Shown: positions 16,417 through 22,982 of the stretch, one piece after another
Numbering within the stretch: the stretch's first letter is position 1
How the letters are laid out: each line of letters begins with the position of its first letter
From: Lachnospiraceae bacterium
GTDB lineage: Bacteria; Bacillota; Clostridia; Lachnospirales; Lachnospiraceae
Length of the DNA stretch: 42,591 nucleotides
Assembly (NCBI GenBank): GCA_900766925.1
Contig: CAAFXG010000020.1
Location: forward strand, 1-42,591
Reading direction: 5' to 3'
Notes under the pieces: generated by a model
What the model saw: only the letters and a program-made list of their open reading frames with translations
Database searches by the model: none
Told to the model about the DNA's origin: nothing
Position numbers and translations under genes: made by a program

Positions 16417-17640
16417 TTATGAACGGTAATCCGCATTAATCTTTACATAATCGAAGGTTAAATCACAGCCCCACGCAGTTGCTGACTGATTTCCCATCTT
16501 CATATCAACCAGAAATCTTACCTCTTTTTCTCCCAACAATTTGCTTGCTTCTTCCTCAGAATAATCAACACCCATTCCATCTTTATAAATAAGCATGCTG
16601 TTTGTTGCGCCCTGATAATAAAGCTCCATATTCTCCGGATTAAACTGTGCTCCTGAATATCCAAGTGCACAGAGGATTCTTCCCCAATTAGCATCTCTTC
16701 CAAATACAGCGGCCTTAGTAAGCGATGAGCAAATTACAGACTTGGCAAGAATACGGGCATTTTCCTTGGTATCAGCATTAATTACCTTACATTCAATAAG
16801 TGCATTTGCACCCTCACCATCTCCGGCTATACGCTTAGCCTGCGTTTCATTAATATAGTGTAATGCTTCTTTAAATATTTCATATTCCTCTGTTCCCTCA
16901 ACTATTTCAGGGTTACCGGCCATACCATTTGCCATAACAATGAGTGTATCGTTAGTGGATGTATCTCCATCTACTGAAATCATATTATATGTATCAACTA
17001 CATCTTCCTTTAAAAGCTTAGTCAGCGTAGCTTTCCCAATATTGGCATCAGTAGTGACATACCCCAGCATTGTACACATATTTGGATGAATCATTCCTGA
17101 CCCCTTTGACATTGCACCAATGGTCACAATCCTTCCGTCAATTTCAATTTGAACTGCCAACTCCTTGTGCACGGTATCTGTTGTCATTATTGCCTTAGCC
17201 GCATCTGTTCCCGCCTGGCGGTCATGGGACTTTGCTCCTGCAAGCTTGTGAACCCCTGCCTTTATAACCTCGATTGGAAGCTGTGCTCCTATAACGCCGG
17301 TAGAACCAACCAAAACTGCCTCTGCCGGTATACCAAGAATACCTGCAGCCTCATTTGCCGTTTCCTCACAGTATGCCATACCCTCCTTACCGGTTCCTGC
17401 ATTTGCAATTCCGGTATTTACAATTACAGCCTGCCCATATTGTGAATTCTCTACAATGTTCTTATCCCACTTTACAGGCGCAGCCTTTACTATATTAGTA
17501 GTAAATGTCGCAGCAACAACGCACGGCTTTTCAGAGTAGATAATAGCCATATCCTTTCTATCCTTATACTTAACACCGGCCTCAACGCCTGCTGCTTCAA
17601 AACCTATTGGCGAATTGATACCACCATCTATAATCTTCAT
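16417..17640 (-). CDS. argJ: Bifunctional ornithine acetyltransferase / N-acetylglutamate synthase
   Basis: 407 residues, full length for ArgJ. The precursor self-cleaves before a Thr nucleophile, here Thr190 in NMCTMLGYVTTD, giving alpha and beta chains. Other family motifs are GGINSPIGFEAAG at the start, VGSTGVIGAQLP, and the C-terminal FGRDANWGRILCALGYSG. It recycles the acetyl group from acetylornithine to glutamate and in bifunctional forms also makes acetylglutamate from acetyl-CoA. No argA is seen here, which agrees with the recycling route. It has its own strong site (CAGGAGG) and follows a 122-base spacer carrying a possible leader peptide and two hairpins. Confidence 0.97.
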   Translation of the reverse strand: MKIIDGGINSPIGFEAAGVEAGVKYKDRKDMAIIYSEKPCVVAATFTTNIVKAAPVKWDKNIVENSQYGQAVIVNTGIANAGTGKEGMAYCEETANEAAGILGIPAEAVLVGSTGVIGAQLPIEVIKAGVHKLAGAKSHDRQAGTDAAKAIMTTDTVHKELAVQIEIDGRIVTIGAMSKGSGMIHPNMCTMLGYVTTDANIGKATLTKLLKEDVVDTYNMISVDGDTSTNDTLIVMANGMAGNPEIVEGTEEYEIFKEALHYINETQAKRIAGDGEGANALIECKVINADTKENARILAKSVICSSLTKAAVFGRDANWGRILCALGYSGAQFNPENMELYYQGATNSMLIYKDGMGVDYSEEEASKLLGEKEVRFLVDMKMGNQSATAWGCDLTFDYVKINADYRS

Positions 17641-17666
17641 TATTAATTCCTCCTGTAATATGTATT

Positions 17667-17693
17667 GACTCGATTGATTTCATCAATCGGGTC
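17667..17693 (-). repeat. Stem-loop between leader ORF and argJ
   Basis: Arms GAC.CGATTGA and TCAATCG.GTC with a 5-base loop, starting right at the stop codon of the 12-codon leader ORF and ending about 25 bases before argJ. No T-tract follows, so it is not an intrinsic terminator; a translational or mRNA-processing role is more likely. Confidence 0.5.
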
Positions 17694-17732
17694 CTATCGT
17701 CGGAACCATGCTGAATTATGAACTTCGTTCAT
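17694..17732 (-). CDS. Candidate arginine leader peptide between argC and argJ
   Basis: A 12-codon ORF reading MNEVHNSAWFRR and ending with two CGA Arg codons directly before TAG. It has a full AGGAGG at 17740-17745, seven bases upstream, which is unusually good for a meaningless ORF. A longer in-frame version would start at 17762, immediately after the argC stop. It is flanked by a hairpin that overlaps its own ribosome site (17702-17741) and a second hairpin downstream (17667-17693). The layout resembles a translated attenuation leader sensing Arg-tRNA or arginine. Function is inference; the SD, codons and hairpins are seen directly. Confidence 0.45.
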   Translation of the reverse strand: MNEVHNSAWFRR

Positions 17733-17741
17733 AATGGTTCC
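17702..17741 (-). promoter_or_regulatory. Hairpin sequestering the leader-peptide start
   Basis: GGAACCAT (minus strand, from 17741) pairs with ATGGTTCC (to 17702), and inside it TATGAAC pairs with GTTCATA. The ATG and the 3' edge of the AGGAGG site fall in the paired region, so translation of the leader would compete with folding. Confidence 0.5.
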
Positions 17742-17762
17742 TCCTGCTATTAGTATTGTCAT

Positions 17763-18806
17763 CTATGGGAACACAGGTGGCATCATAAGACCCTCTGTCT
17801 CAGGCAGACCCATTATAAGGTTCATGTTCTGAACCGCCTGACCAGCCGCACCCTTTACAAGATTATCCATTGCACCCATAACAACCACTCTGTTAGTCCT
17901 TGTATCAATCACAAAGTTTACATCAACATAATTACTGCCCTCAACCCATCTGGTTTCAGGGCACACACCCTTATCAAGTACCCTTATAAATGTTTCCCTT
18001 GCATAATATTTGTCATAGACCGCCTTAATATCATCATAATTTACGTCCTTAACCAGTTTAGCATACGCCGTAACCAGAATACCTCTGTTCATAGGTACAA
18101 GATGCGGAGTAAAGTTAATAGTGAGCGGAGTTCCATCATACGCATATCCAAGCTGTTCCTCTATCTCCGGTGTATGTCTGTGAGTTGTGACTCCATATGC
18201 CTTAATACTTTCATTTACCTCACAATAAAGATTTGCCACCTTAGCACCACGTCCGGCACCTGATGTTCCTGACTTTGCATCAACTATTATAGTATCTACA
18301 TCCACTAATCTTTCTTTAACCAGAGGATACAACGAAAGAATTGAACAGGTTGTATAGCAGCCCGGATTGGCAATAAGTCTTGCATTCTTTATATCTTCTC
18401 TATTGATCTCACAAAGTCCGTATACTGCCTCCTCAATAAACTGAGGACTCTTATGCTCCAGCTTATACCATTCCTCATATGTTGCAACATCCTTTATTCT
18501 AAAATCTGCCGACAAATCAATTATTTTTGTCTTTGACAGAATTTCCTCATTGACAAATGATGCGCAAAGTCCCTGAGGTGTGGCAGTAAATATAACATCC
18601 GCCTTCTCTGCGAGCTCATCCATATTATCATCCATGCATTTAGCATCAACTATCTGAAACATATTGCCGTATACATCGGAATACCGCTTATCGATATAAC
18701 TTCTTGAACCATACCAGACTATCTCTGCATCTTTATGTGCAAGTAAGATTCTAACCAGCTCCTGTCCTGCATAACCGGTAGAACCAATAATACCAACCTT
18801 TACCAT
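17763..18806 (-). CDS. argC: N-acetyl-gamma-glutamyl-phosphate reductase
   Basis: 347 residues. NADPH-dependent reduction of acetylglutamyl phosphate to the semialdehyde, the third arginine step. It has an N-terminal Rossmann motif (VGIIGSTGYAGQELVRIL) and the catalytic Cys150 in ANPGCYTTCSILSLYP. Further family stretches are KSGTSGAGRGAKV, THRHTPEIEEQLG and HLVPMNRGILVT. First gene of the arginine operon; it has a strong promoter at 18856-18884 and ArgR-like operators upstream. No argD, argF, argG or argH is in the window. Confidence 0.97.
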   Translation of the reverse strand: MVKVGIIGSTGYAGQELVRILLAHKDAEIVWYGSRSYIDKRYSDVYGNMFQIVDAKCMDDNMDELAEKADVIFTATPQGLCASFVNEEILSKTKIIDLSADFRIKDVATYEEWYKLEHKSPQFIEEAVYGLCEINREDIKNARLIANPGCYTTCSILSLYPLVKERLVDVDTIIVDAKSGTSGAGRGAKVANLYCEVNESIKAYGVTTHRHTPEIEEQLGYAYDGTPLTINFTPHLVPMNRGILVTAYAKLVKDVNYDDIKAVYDKYYARETFIRVLDKGVCPETRWVEGSNYVDVNFVIDTRTNRVVVMGAMDNLVKGAAGQAVQNMNLIMGLPETEGLMMPPVFP

Positions 18807-18855
18807 CTTATCCCTCTTTTCATGTAATATCTTCCTAATATTAAAACCATTTTCG

Positions 18856-18884
18856 ATTATACAACCCTAATTTAAAATATGCAA
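18856..18884 (-). promoter_or_regulatory. Sigma-A-type promoter of the arg operon
   Basis: Minus strand TTGCAT (18879-18884), 17-base spacer and a perfect TATAAT (18856-18861), about 50 bases upstream of the argC ATG. Confidence 0.7.
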
Positions 18885-18919
18885 TAGATTATTGAATTTA
18901 TATGTATATTTTTCGGATT

Positions 18920-18965
18920 TTATGCATATTTTCTGTATATTATGCAATAATTATGCATAATTATA
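18920..18965. promoter_or_regulatory. Clustered ArgR-box-like palindromes upstream of argC
   Basis: Repeated TATGCATA and TTGCATAA-type half sites, including an exact 14 bp palindrome AATTATGCATAATT (18949-18962) and the near-palindrome TGCAATAATTATGCA next to it. These resemble the 18 bp AT-rich ARG boxes bound by ArgR/AhrC. They lie about 40-80 bases upstream of the argC -35 box, an unusual distance for simple repression, so looping with further half sites near the -35 (TTGAATT, TTGCATA) may be involved. ArgR binding is inferred. Confidence 0.45.
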
Positions 18966-18986
18966 TTAAAACGGTAACTCTCTCAT

Positions 18987-19044
18987 GTCCACATAAAATG
19001 GCTGTCACCCTGTTGGTAATTGGTGACAGCCATTTTATGTGGAC
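18987..19044. terminator. Long perfect hairpin after the SleB-like gene
   Basis: A 23 bp perfect inverted repeat (18987-19009 and 19022-19044) with a 12-base loop; the core is TGGCTGTCACC/GGTGACAGCCA. The only T-rich tail is on the plus side (GTTTTATT), and no plus-strand gene precedes it. On the minus strand it lies 32 bases after the SleB-like stop codon and insulates the arg operon control region. Most likely a terminator that relies on internal ATTTTAT for its U-rich part. Confidence 0.55.
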
Positions 19045-19075
19045 GTTTTATTCCGTAATTTAATTGTTAAACATA

Positions 19076-20452
19076 CTAAAAGAATATGTGATTACCAATA
19101 ATTGTGTAAGTCCCCAATGTAGATGTATCAACATTAGATACCGGTCTGAAGGATACATAGCTTCCTGCATTGTTTGTTCCTGCAAGAGCATCCTTTGCAG
19201 CCTTTATGCAGCTTGACTGAGCCCCATTTTCAAGGTAATAGTCAAGACTAGAAGAATATGCTGTACTAAACTGACCTGATGCATACACAACATCACTGAT
19301 TGTGCTTCCCCACACACCGGACTGAAGTCTGTTAATAATTACATTTGCTACCGCAAGCTGTCCTTCATATGATTCACCGCCACATTCGAGTGTCATTATA
19401 CTTGCCATCAGGTTAATATCTTCTTCACTCAGTGTAATTGCAGTTCTTGTTGTCACTGTCATTTCTACTTCATTACCATTATCTTCTATAACAGCCTCTG
19501 TTGTAGGTTCTTCTGTAGAAGCCTCCGTTGCTTCTGTGGTTATTTCTTCTGTGGTAGTTTCCTCTGTAGGTGTCTCTGTTGTCACTGCTTCCGTTGTAGG
19601 TGCTTCTGTTGTAGGTGCTTCTGTTGTAGGTGCTTCCGTTGTAGGTGCTTCTGTTGTTACCTCCTCTGTAACAGACTCTGTCGTTACTTCTTCTGTGGTA
19701 AATTCTTCTGTAACAACCTCGCTTGCAGACTCTTCCTTATCGGACTCTGTTGTTACTTCCACATCCCCATTATCTTCCACAGGCACTCTTACATATGTTC
19801 CTGCCATAACAGCATCAATATCTATACCTTTCTCCTCTGCATATGACTCTGCAGCATCACCGGTCAATGCAAAATCATTTCTTACATAACCATCAATATC
19901 GCCAATACTTATTTGATACCAGTCTCCTTCAATACCTGTCAGGGTTCCAATATCATTAATATATAACGCCCCAACTACATCCGACTCAATATCTGCCTCA
20001 CGTCTGACATTAACTCCATCTGATATTGCAATAAACTTATGCTCAAACGGCTTCTTGCCTTCCGTAACAACCTGCGTTGTCTTTGCCTCTACCACTGAAA
20101 CCGAATCATCATCATACATTGCCATGAGAATATTAATTGAATCCGCATCCATATTAGGAGTGCTGACCATATGTATAGCTTCCATATCCTCTCTGTCGGC
20201 TTCATCTGCCTGATAAATAACTTCTGTGGTTGTTTCCATATCTGCCGACTTCAATTCAGCTTCTGCAGCGTATTCCTCAGTTTTGTCCTTCACGTCACCT
20301 GCAACAACTGTCGAAATACCCATTATCATAGCGGTTACAGATGTTAACACTGTTACTGCTAATGTATTTCTAACTATATATTTACTATTAAACACGTATT
20401 TTGTAAGACTCATTCGTATATGTCTAAGCTTTAGCTTAGTTCTTTTACTCAT
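19076..20452 (-). CDS. Secreted SH3b / SleB-like cell wall hydrolase with Thr-Glu repeat linker
   Basis: 458 residues. N-terminal basic segment then a hydrophobic export helix (about residues 28-50, NTLAVTVLTSVTAMIMG). SH3b domain at about 140-195 (ISDGVNVRREADIESDVVGA, then GYVRNDFALT). A low-complexity TTE/APTTE linker spans about 230-325. The C-terminal Hydrolase_2 (SleB/CwlJ-type) domain begins at about 345 (EEDINLMASIMTLECGGESY, with the putative catalytic Glu in LECGGE, then GQLAVANVIINRL). The family cleaves spore or vegetative peptidoglycan; here it is probably an exported vegetative wall hydrolase. A promoter and a WalR-like box lie directly upstream. Confidence 0.88.
   Translation of the reverse strand: MSKRTKLKLRHIRMSLTKYVFNSKYIVRNTLAVTVLTSVTAMIMGISTVVAGDVKDKTEEYAAEAELKSADMETTTEVIYQADEADREDMEAIHMVSTPNMDADSINILMAMYDDDSVSVVEAKTTQVVTEGKKPFEHKFIAISDGVNVRREADIESDVVGALYINDIGTLTGIEGDWYQISIGDIDGYVRNDFALTGDAAESYAEEKGIDIDAVMAGTYVRVPVEDNGDVEVTTESDKEESASEVVTEEFTTEEVTTESVTEEVTTEAPTTEAPTTEAPTTEAPTTEAVTTETPTEETTTEEITTEATEASTEEPTTEAVIEDNGNEVEMTVTTRTAITLSEEDINLMASIMTLECGGESYEGQLAVANVIINRLQSGVWGSTISDVVYASGQFSTAYSSSLDYYLENGAQSSCIKAAKDALAGTNNAGSYVSFRPVSNVDTSTLGTYTIIGNHIFF
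19591..19650. repeat. Four tandem 15 bp repeats encoding APTTE
   Basis: Four consecutive 15-base units (c[c/t]gttgtaggtgctt on the plus strand), differing only at the second base, inside the Thr/Glu-rich linker of the SleB-like hydrolase. Each unit encodes one Ala-Pro-Thr-Thr-Glu. In-frame length means copy number could vary without breaking the protein. Confidence 0.85.
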
Positions 20453-20482
20453 GTACTTTCACCAATCCTATTATATATCAAA

Positions 20483-20499
20483 TGTTACGCTTTTGTTAC
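20483..20499 (+). promoter_or_regulatory. WalR-box-like direct repeat at the SleB-like promoter
   Basis: TGTTAC, five bases, TGTTAC exactly fits the WalR (YycF) consensus of two TGTWAH hexamers separated by five bases. It covers the predicted transcription start of the hydrolase gene, a position suited to repression. WalRK controls peptidoglycan hydrolases in Bacillus and relatives; binding here is inferred from the motif and the target type. Confidence 0.5.
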
Positions 20500-20505
20500 A
20501 AAAAG

Positions 20506-20534
20506 ATTTTAACATTTTACATATATTGTGTCAA
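20506..20534 (-). promoter_or_regulatory. Sigma-A-type promoter of the SleB-like hydrolase
   Basis: Minus strand perfect TTGACA (20529-20534), 17-base spacer and TAAAAT (20506-20511), about 54 bases before the ATG. Confidence 0.7.
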
Positions 20535-20577
20535 TAGTTCGTTACATTTTTGTAATATATTGTCATAATATTAAATT

Positions 20578-21456
20578 TTATTGTGAAAAACCCGGCAAAA
20601 AAGCTATCGCAGCCATTCCGGCTCCTACATGGCTTCCTATAATTGGTCCTATCGAAGATATTATTATATTTTCCTCCTTCATTCCCGCTTCCAATACCAT
20701 ATTTTTAATCTTCTCAGCCTTCTCAGGGGCATCAGCATGTCCAATTACTGCAACAAGCTGTGAAAGATTTCCTCCATTTTCAATGGTCTTATCCACAAGA
20801 TAGTCCAATGCCTTATTCACACCTCTGGCTTTTGACCTGACAACCAGCTTGCCCTGTTCATCTACACTCAGTATAGGTTTTATTTTAAGTGCACTCCCAA
20901 CCATTGCTTCTACGGTTGTAACTCTTCCCCCACGTTTTAGATGAAACAAATCCTCAACCATAAACCAATGATTAACCTTCCGTTTATTATCTTCGAGCCA
21001 TTGCTTTAATGTCTCTAAATCCATTCCCGACTTTTTCAGTTTGTCAGCCTCGTATAAGAATACACCTTCACCCACAGAGGCACAAAGTGAATCAACAACC
21101 TCTATCCTTGCATCAGGATACTCATCCCTCACTAAATCTACCGCCATCATTGCAGTCTGATAAGAACCGCTTAGACCGGAAGTAAAACACAGATATAATA
21201 TATCCTTACCTTCTTTGACAATTTCTTCAAAAAGCTCCTTGTATACCACAGGATTGACCTGGGATGTAACAGGCATAGCGCCCTTCCGTAACCGGTCGTA
21301 AAAAAGCTTTACATCTCCATCCCTTTCATCCAGATAATAATTGAAAACCTCATCATTTATTGAATATGAAAATGGTATAATTTTTACATCCATATTCCGG
21401 ACAATTTCAGGCTTCAAATCAGCCGTAGAATCACCCACTAAAACATAATCTCTCAC
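20578..21456 (-). CDS. DegV-family fatty acid-binding protein
   Basis: 292 residues, normal length. Starts with GTG (21456) under AAGGAGG. DegV hallmarks: VGDSTADL near the start, PVTSQVNPVVY, CFTSGLSGSYQTAMMAV (phosphate/carboxylate-binding Ser), VVDSLCASVGEG, HLKRGGRVTTVEAMVGSALKIKPIL and the C-terminal IGPIIGSHVGAG. DegV/FakB proteins hold a fatty acid and present it to the FakA kinase for phospholipid synthesis; the fatty acid preference is unknown. It follows the amidase-like lipoprotein gene by 58 bases and is probably co-transcribed with it. Confidence 0.93.
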   Translation of the reverse strand: MRDYVLVGDSTADLKPEIVRNMDVKIIPFSYSINDEVFNYYLDERDGDVKLFYDRLRKGAMPVTSQVNPVVYKELFEEIVKEGKDILYLCFTSGLSGSYQTAMMAVDLVRDEYPDARIEVVDSLCASVGEGVFLYEADKLKKSGMDLETLKQWLEDNKRKVNHWFMVEDLFHLKRGGRVTTVEAMVGSALKIKPILSVDEQGKLVVRSKARGVNKALDYLVDKTIENGGNLSQLVAVIGHADAPEKAEKIKNMVLEAGMKEENIIISSIGPIIGSHVGAGMAAIAFLPGFSQ

Positions 21457-21514
21457 AATATATCCTCCTTATATCCGGTGTAGCATTTGCTTAAAACATC
21501 TATACCTGTATTTA

Positions 21515-22585
21515 TTAATTAAAATAATTATCAATTCCATTTGCAAATCCTGTAATAAGCTTATCCTGATATTCCTCATCAATGAGATTCTTCTCATCCT
21601 CTTCATTACTTAAAAATCCGAGACTGACAACCGCAACGGGAATTTCACTCCAGTTTATTACAGTCATATCATCTGTTTCAATTATTCCCCTGTTTTCACA
21701 TGAGGTTTCTTCCACAATCCCCTGCAGGATTCTTGTAGCAAGTGTTACGCTGTCATCATAGAGTTCTCCATTATACCGGCTGTCCGACGGCATAATTGCA
21801 GTTAACACCCCCGACAATTCTGCATTACTGCTCTCTGTCATTTGAATACGTATTAAAATATCTGCATCTGAAGTATTGGCAAACTCCGCTCTGGATTTAT
21901 TGGAAATATCAGTCTCTTCATCCTGCCTTGTCAGCTCAACCACATAACCTCTGTCCGTCAGCTCTGACTGTAGTTTCACAGCAATATCCAGATTGAGCTT
22001 TGACTCTCTGGTGCCATAATTTGCACCAATAATACCGGTTGATGAAGCAGGCTTTGTATCCTCACTATCCGGGCCAATCTTCTCCATAGAAATATTGTTC
22101 ACCGCCTGCTTGCCGGGATCAATCACAATCTTATGCTGAACAGCTTCCCCGTCTTCGTCTTGTTCATCAGTTTTCTCCGGTTCCTCTTGAACGGGTTCAT
22201 CTGTCTCCTCCAAAAATTCACCATATATATAGAAATCGTCCCCGTCAACAACCACTCTTGCCCACTCATCATTATATCCTGTTCTGTTGAGAACGGTTCC
22301 TGTCTCAAGGAGCTTGTATATATTTGAATCAGTATCCGGGGCAACCCTTACATTTACTGTCATGCCTATGGTTTTTACATAATCATCTACAATATAAAAG
22401 CCTTCCTCATCCTTCTTTTTTTCATCAACAACAGCTTCTGTAGTTGTTGCCTTTTCCTCCGTTGTCGTTTCTGCCTGCGTTGTGGTTATATCGGACGTTT
22501 CTTTCTTTTTGCTTCCACAACCACATAACCCAAACGCAAATAGAACAAGCATCATAATGTATATCAAAAATCCTTTATTTTCCAC
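21515..22585 (-). CDS. Lipoprotein with SH3b and a zinc-ligand-depleted Amidase_3 domain
   Basis: 356 residues, GTG start with GGAG upstream. Lipobox LCGC (Cys23), Thr/Glu-rich linker, SH3b at about 66-125 (GMTVNVRVAPDTDSN), then an Amidase_3 fold at about 150-356. In active N-acetylmuramoyl-L-alanine amidases zinc is held by His in DPGH, Glu, and His in an IHAN-type motif, with a catalytic Glu near the C-terminus. Here they read Lys159 (IVIDPGKQ), Glu194 (ESKLNLDIA, kept), Gln248 (ILIRIQMTE) and Ser321 (VVSLGFLSN). The fold looks intact but catalysis should be lost, so it is probably a peptidoglycan-binding or regulatory pseudo-amidase. The domain call is firm; inactivity is inferred. Confidence 0.85.
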   Translation of the reverse strand: MENKGFLIYIMMLVLFAFGLCGCGSKKKETSDITTTQAETTTEEKATTTEAVVDEKKKDEEGFYIVDDYVKTIGMTVNVRVAPDTDSNIYKLLETGTVLNRTGYNDEWARVVVDGDDFYIYGEFLEETDEPVQEEPEKTDEQDEDGEAVQHKIVIDPGKQAVNNISMEKIGPDSEDTKPASSTGIIGANYGTRESKLNLDIAVKLQSELTDRGYVVELTRQDEETDISNKSRAEFANTSDADILIRIQMTESSNAELSGVLTAIMPSDSRYNGELYDDSVTLATRILQGIVEETSCENRGIIETDDMTVINWSEIPVAVVSLGFLSNEEDEKNLIDEEYQDKLITGFANGIDNYFN

Positions 22586-22626
22586 CGTACATATCTCCTG
22601 ATATAAAAATTTTAAAAATCCCGTTA

Positions 22627-22656
22627 ATTATAGCACAACATTTATAAAAGATACAA
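22627..22656 (-). promoter_or_regulatory. Promoter of the amidase-like lipoprotein gene
   Basis: Minus strand TTGTAT (22651-22656), 18-base spacer and a perfect TATAAT (22627-22632), about 40 bases upstream of the GTG start. Confidence 0.6.
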
Positions 22657-22661
22657 TATAA

Positions 22662-22690
22662 TTGAATTTTAAACTTTATAACTGTATAAT
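22662..22690 (+). promoter_or_regulatory. Promoter of the GIY-YIG gene
   Basis: TTGAAT (22662-22667), 17-base spacer and a perfect TATAAT (22685-22690), about 40 bases before the ATG. It lies back to back with the promoter of the divergent lipoprotein gene. Confidence 0.7.
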
Positions 22691-22729
22691 AAATGATTAT
22701 CAGGCTAAAGCAATGAAAAGGATACACAC

Positions 22730-22978
22730 ATGAATTATACATATATTTTAAAATGCAATGACGGTTCCTTATATACCGGTTGGACAAATAACCTGAAAAA
22801 ACGCCTTGAGGCTCATAATAGCGGAAAAGGTGCGAAATATACCCGCTCAAGATTACCGGTTGAAATCGCTTATTACGAGGAATACGAGAGCCGAACAGAG
22901 GCAATAAAGCGCGAGGCTTCAATCAAAAAAATGAGTCGTGCCGAAAAGCTTTTGCTAATCCAGTCACACGACTCATAA
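22730..22978 (+). CDS. GIY-YIG nuclease superfamily protein (UPF0213, YazA/YhbQ type)
   Basis: 82 residues, the usual size for this family. The motif halves are YTYILKCNDGSLYTGWT (the first Y-I and the Y-T-G positions), followed by NNLKKRLEAHNSGKGAKYTR with the catalytic Arg and the KGAKYTR signature, and Glu in EAIKREASIKKM. YhbQ-like proteins act on DNA structures or damage; the role in Firmicutes is unclear. AAAGGA precedes the ATG. It converges with the acidic membrane protein gene with only four bases between stop codons. Confidence 0.92.
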   Translation: MNYTYILKCNDGSLYTGWTNNLKKRLEAHNSGKGAKYTRSRLPVEIAYYEEYESRTEAIKREASIKKMSRAEKLLLIQSHDS

Positions 22979-22982
22979 TTGT

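Noticed and set aside
19591..19650. CRISPR-like tandem repeats
   Set aside because: Units are 15 bp with no spacers and encode an in-frame pentapeptide.
19536..19889. 117-codon plus-strand ORF rich in Ser and Val
   Set aside because: It is the mirror of the TTE repeat region of the minus-strand hydrolase; no ribosome site and only repeat-derived composition.
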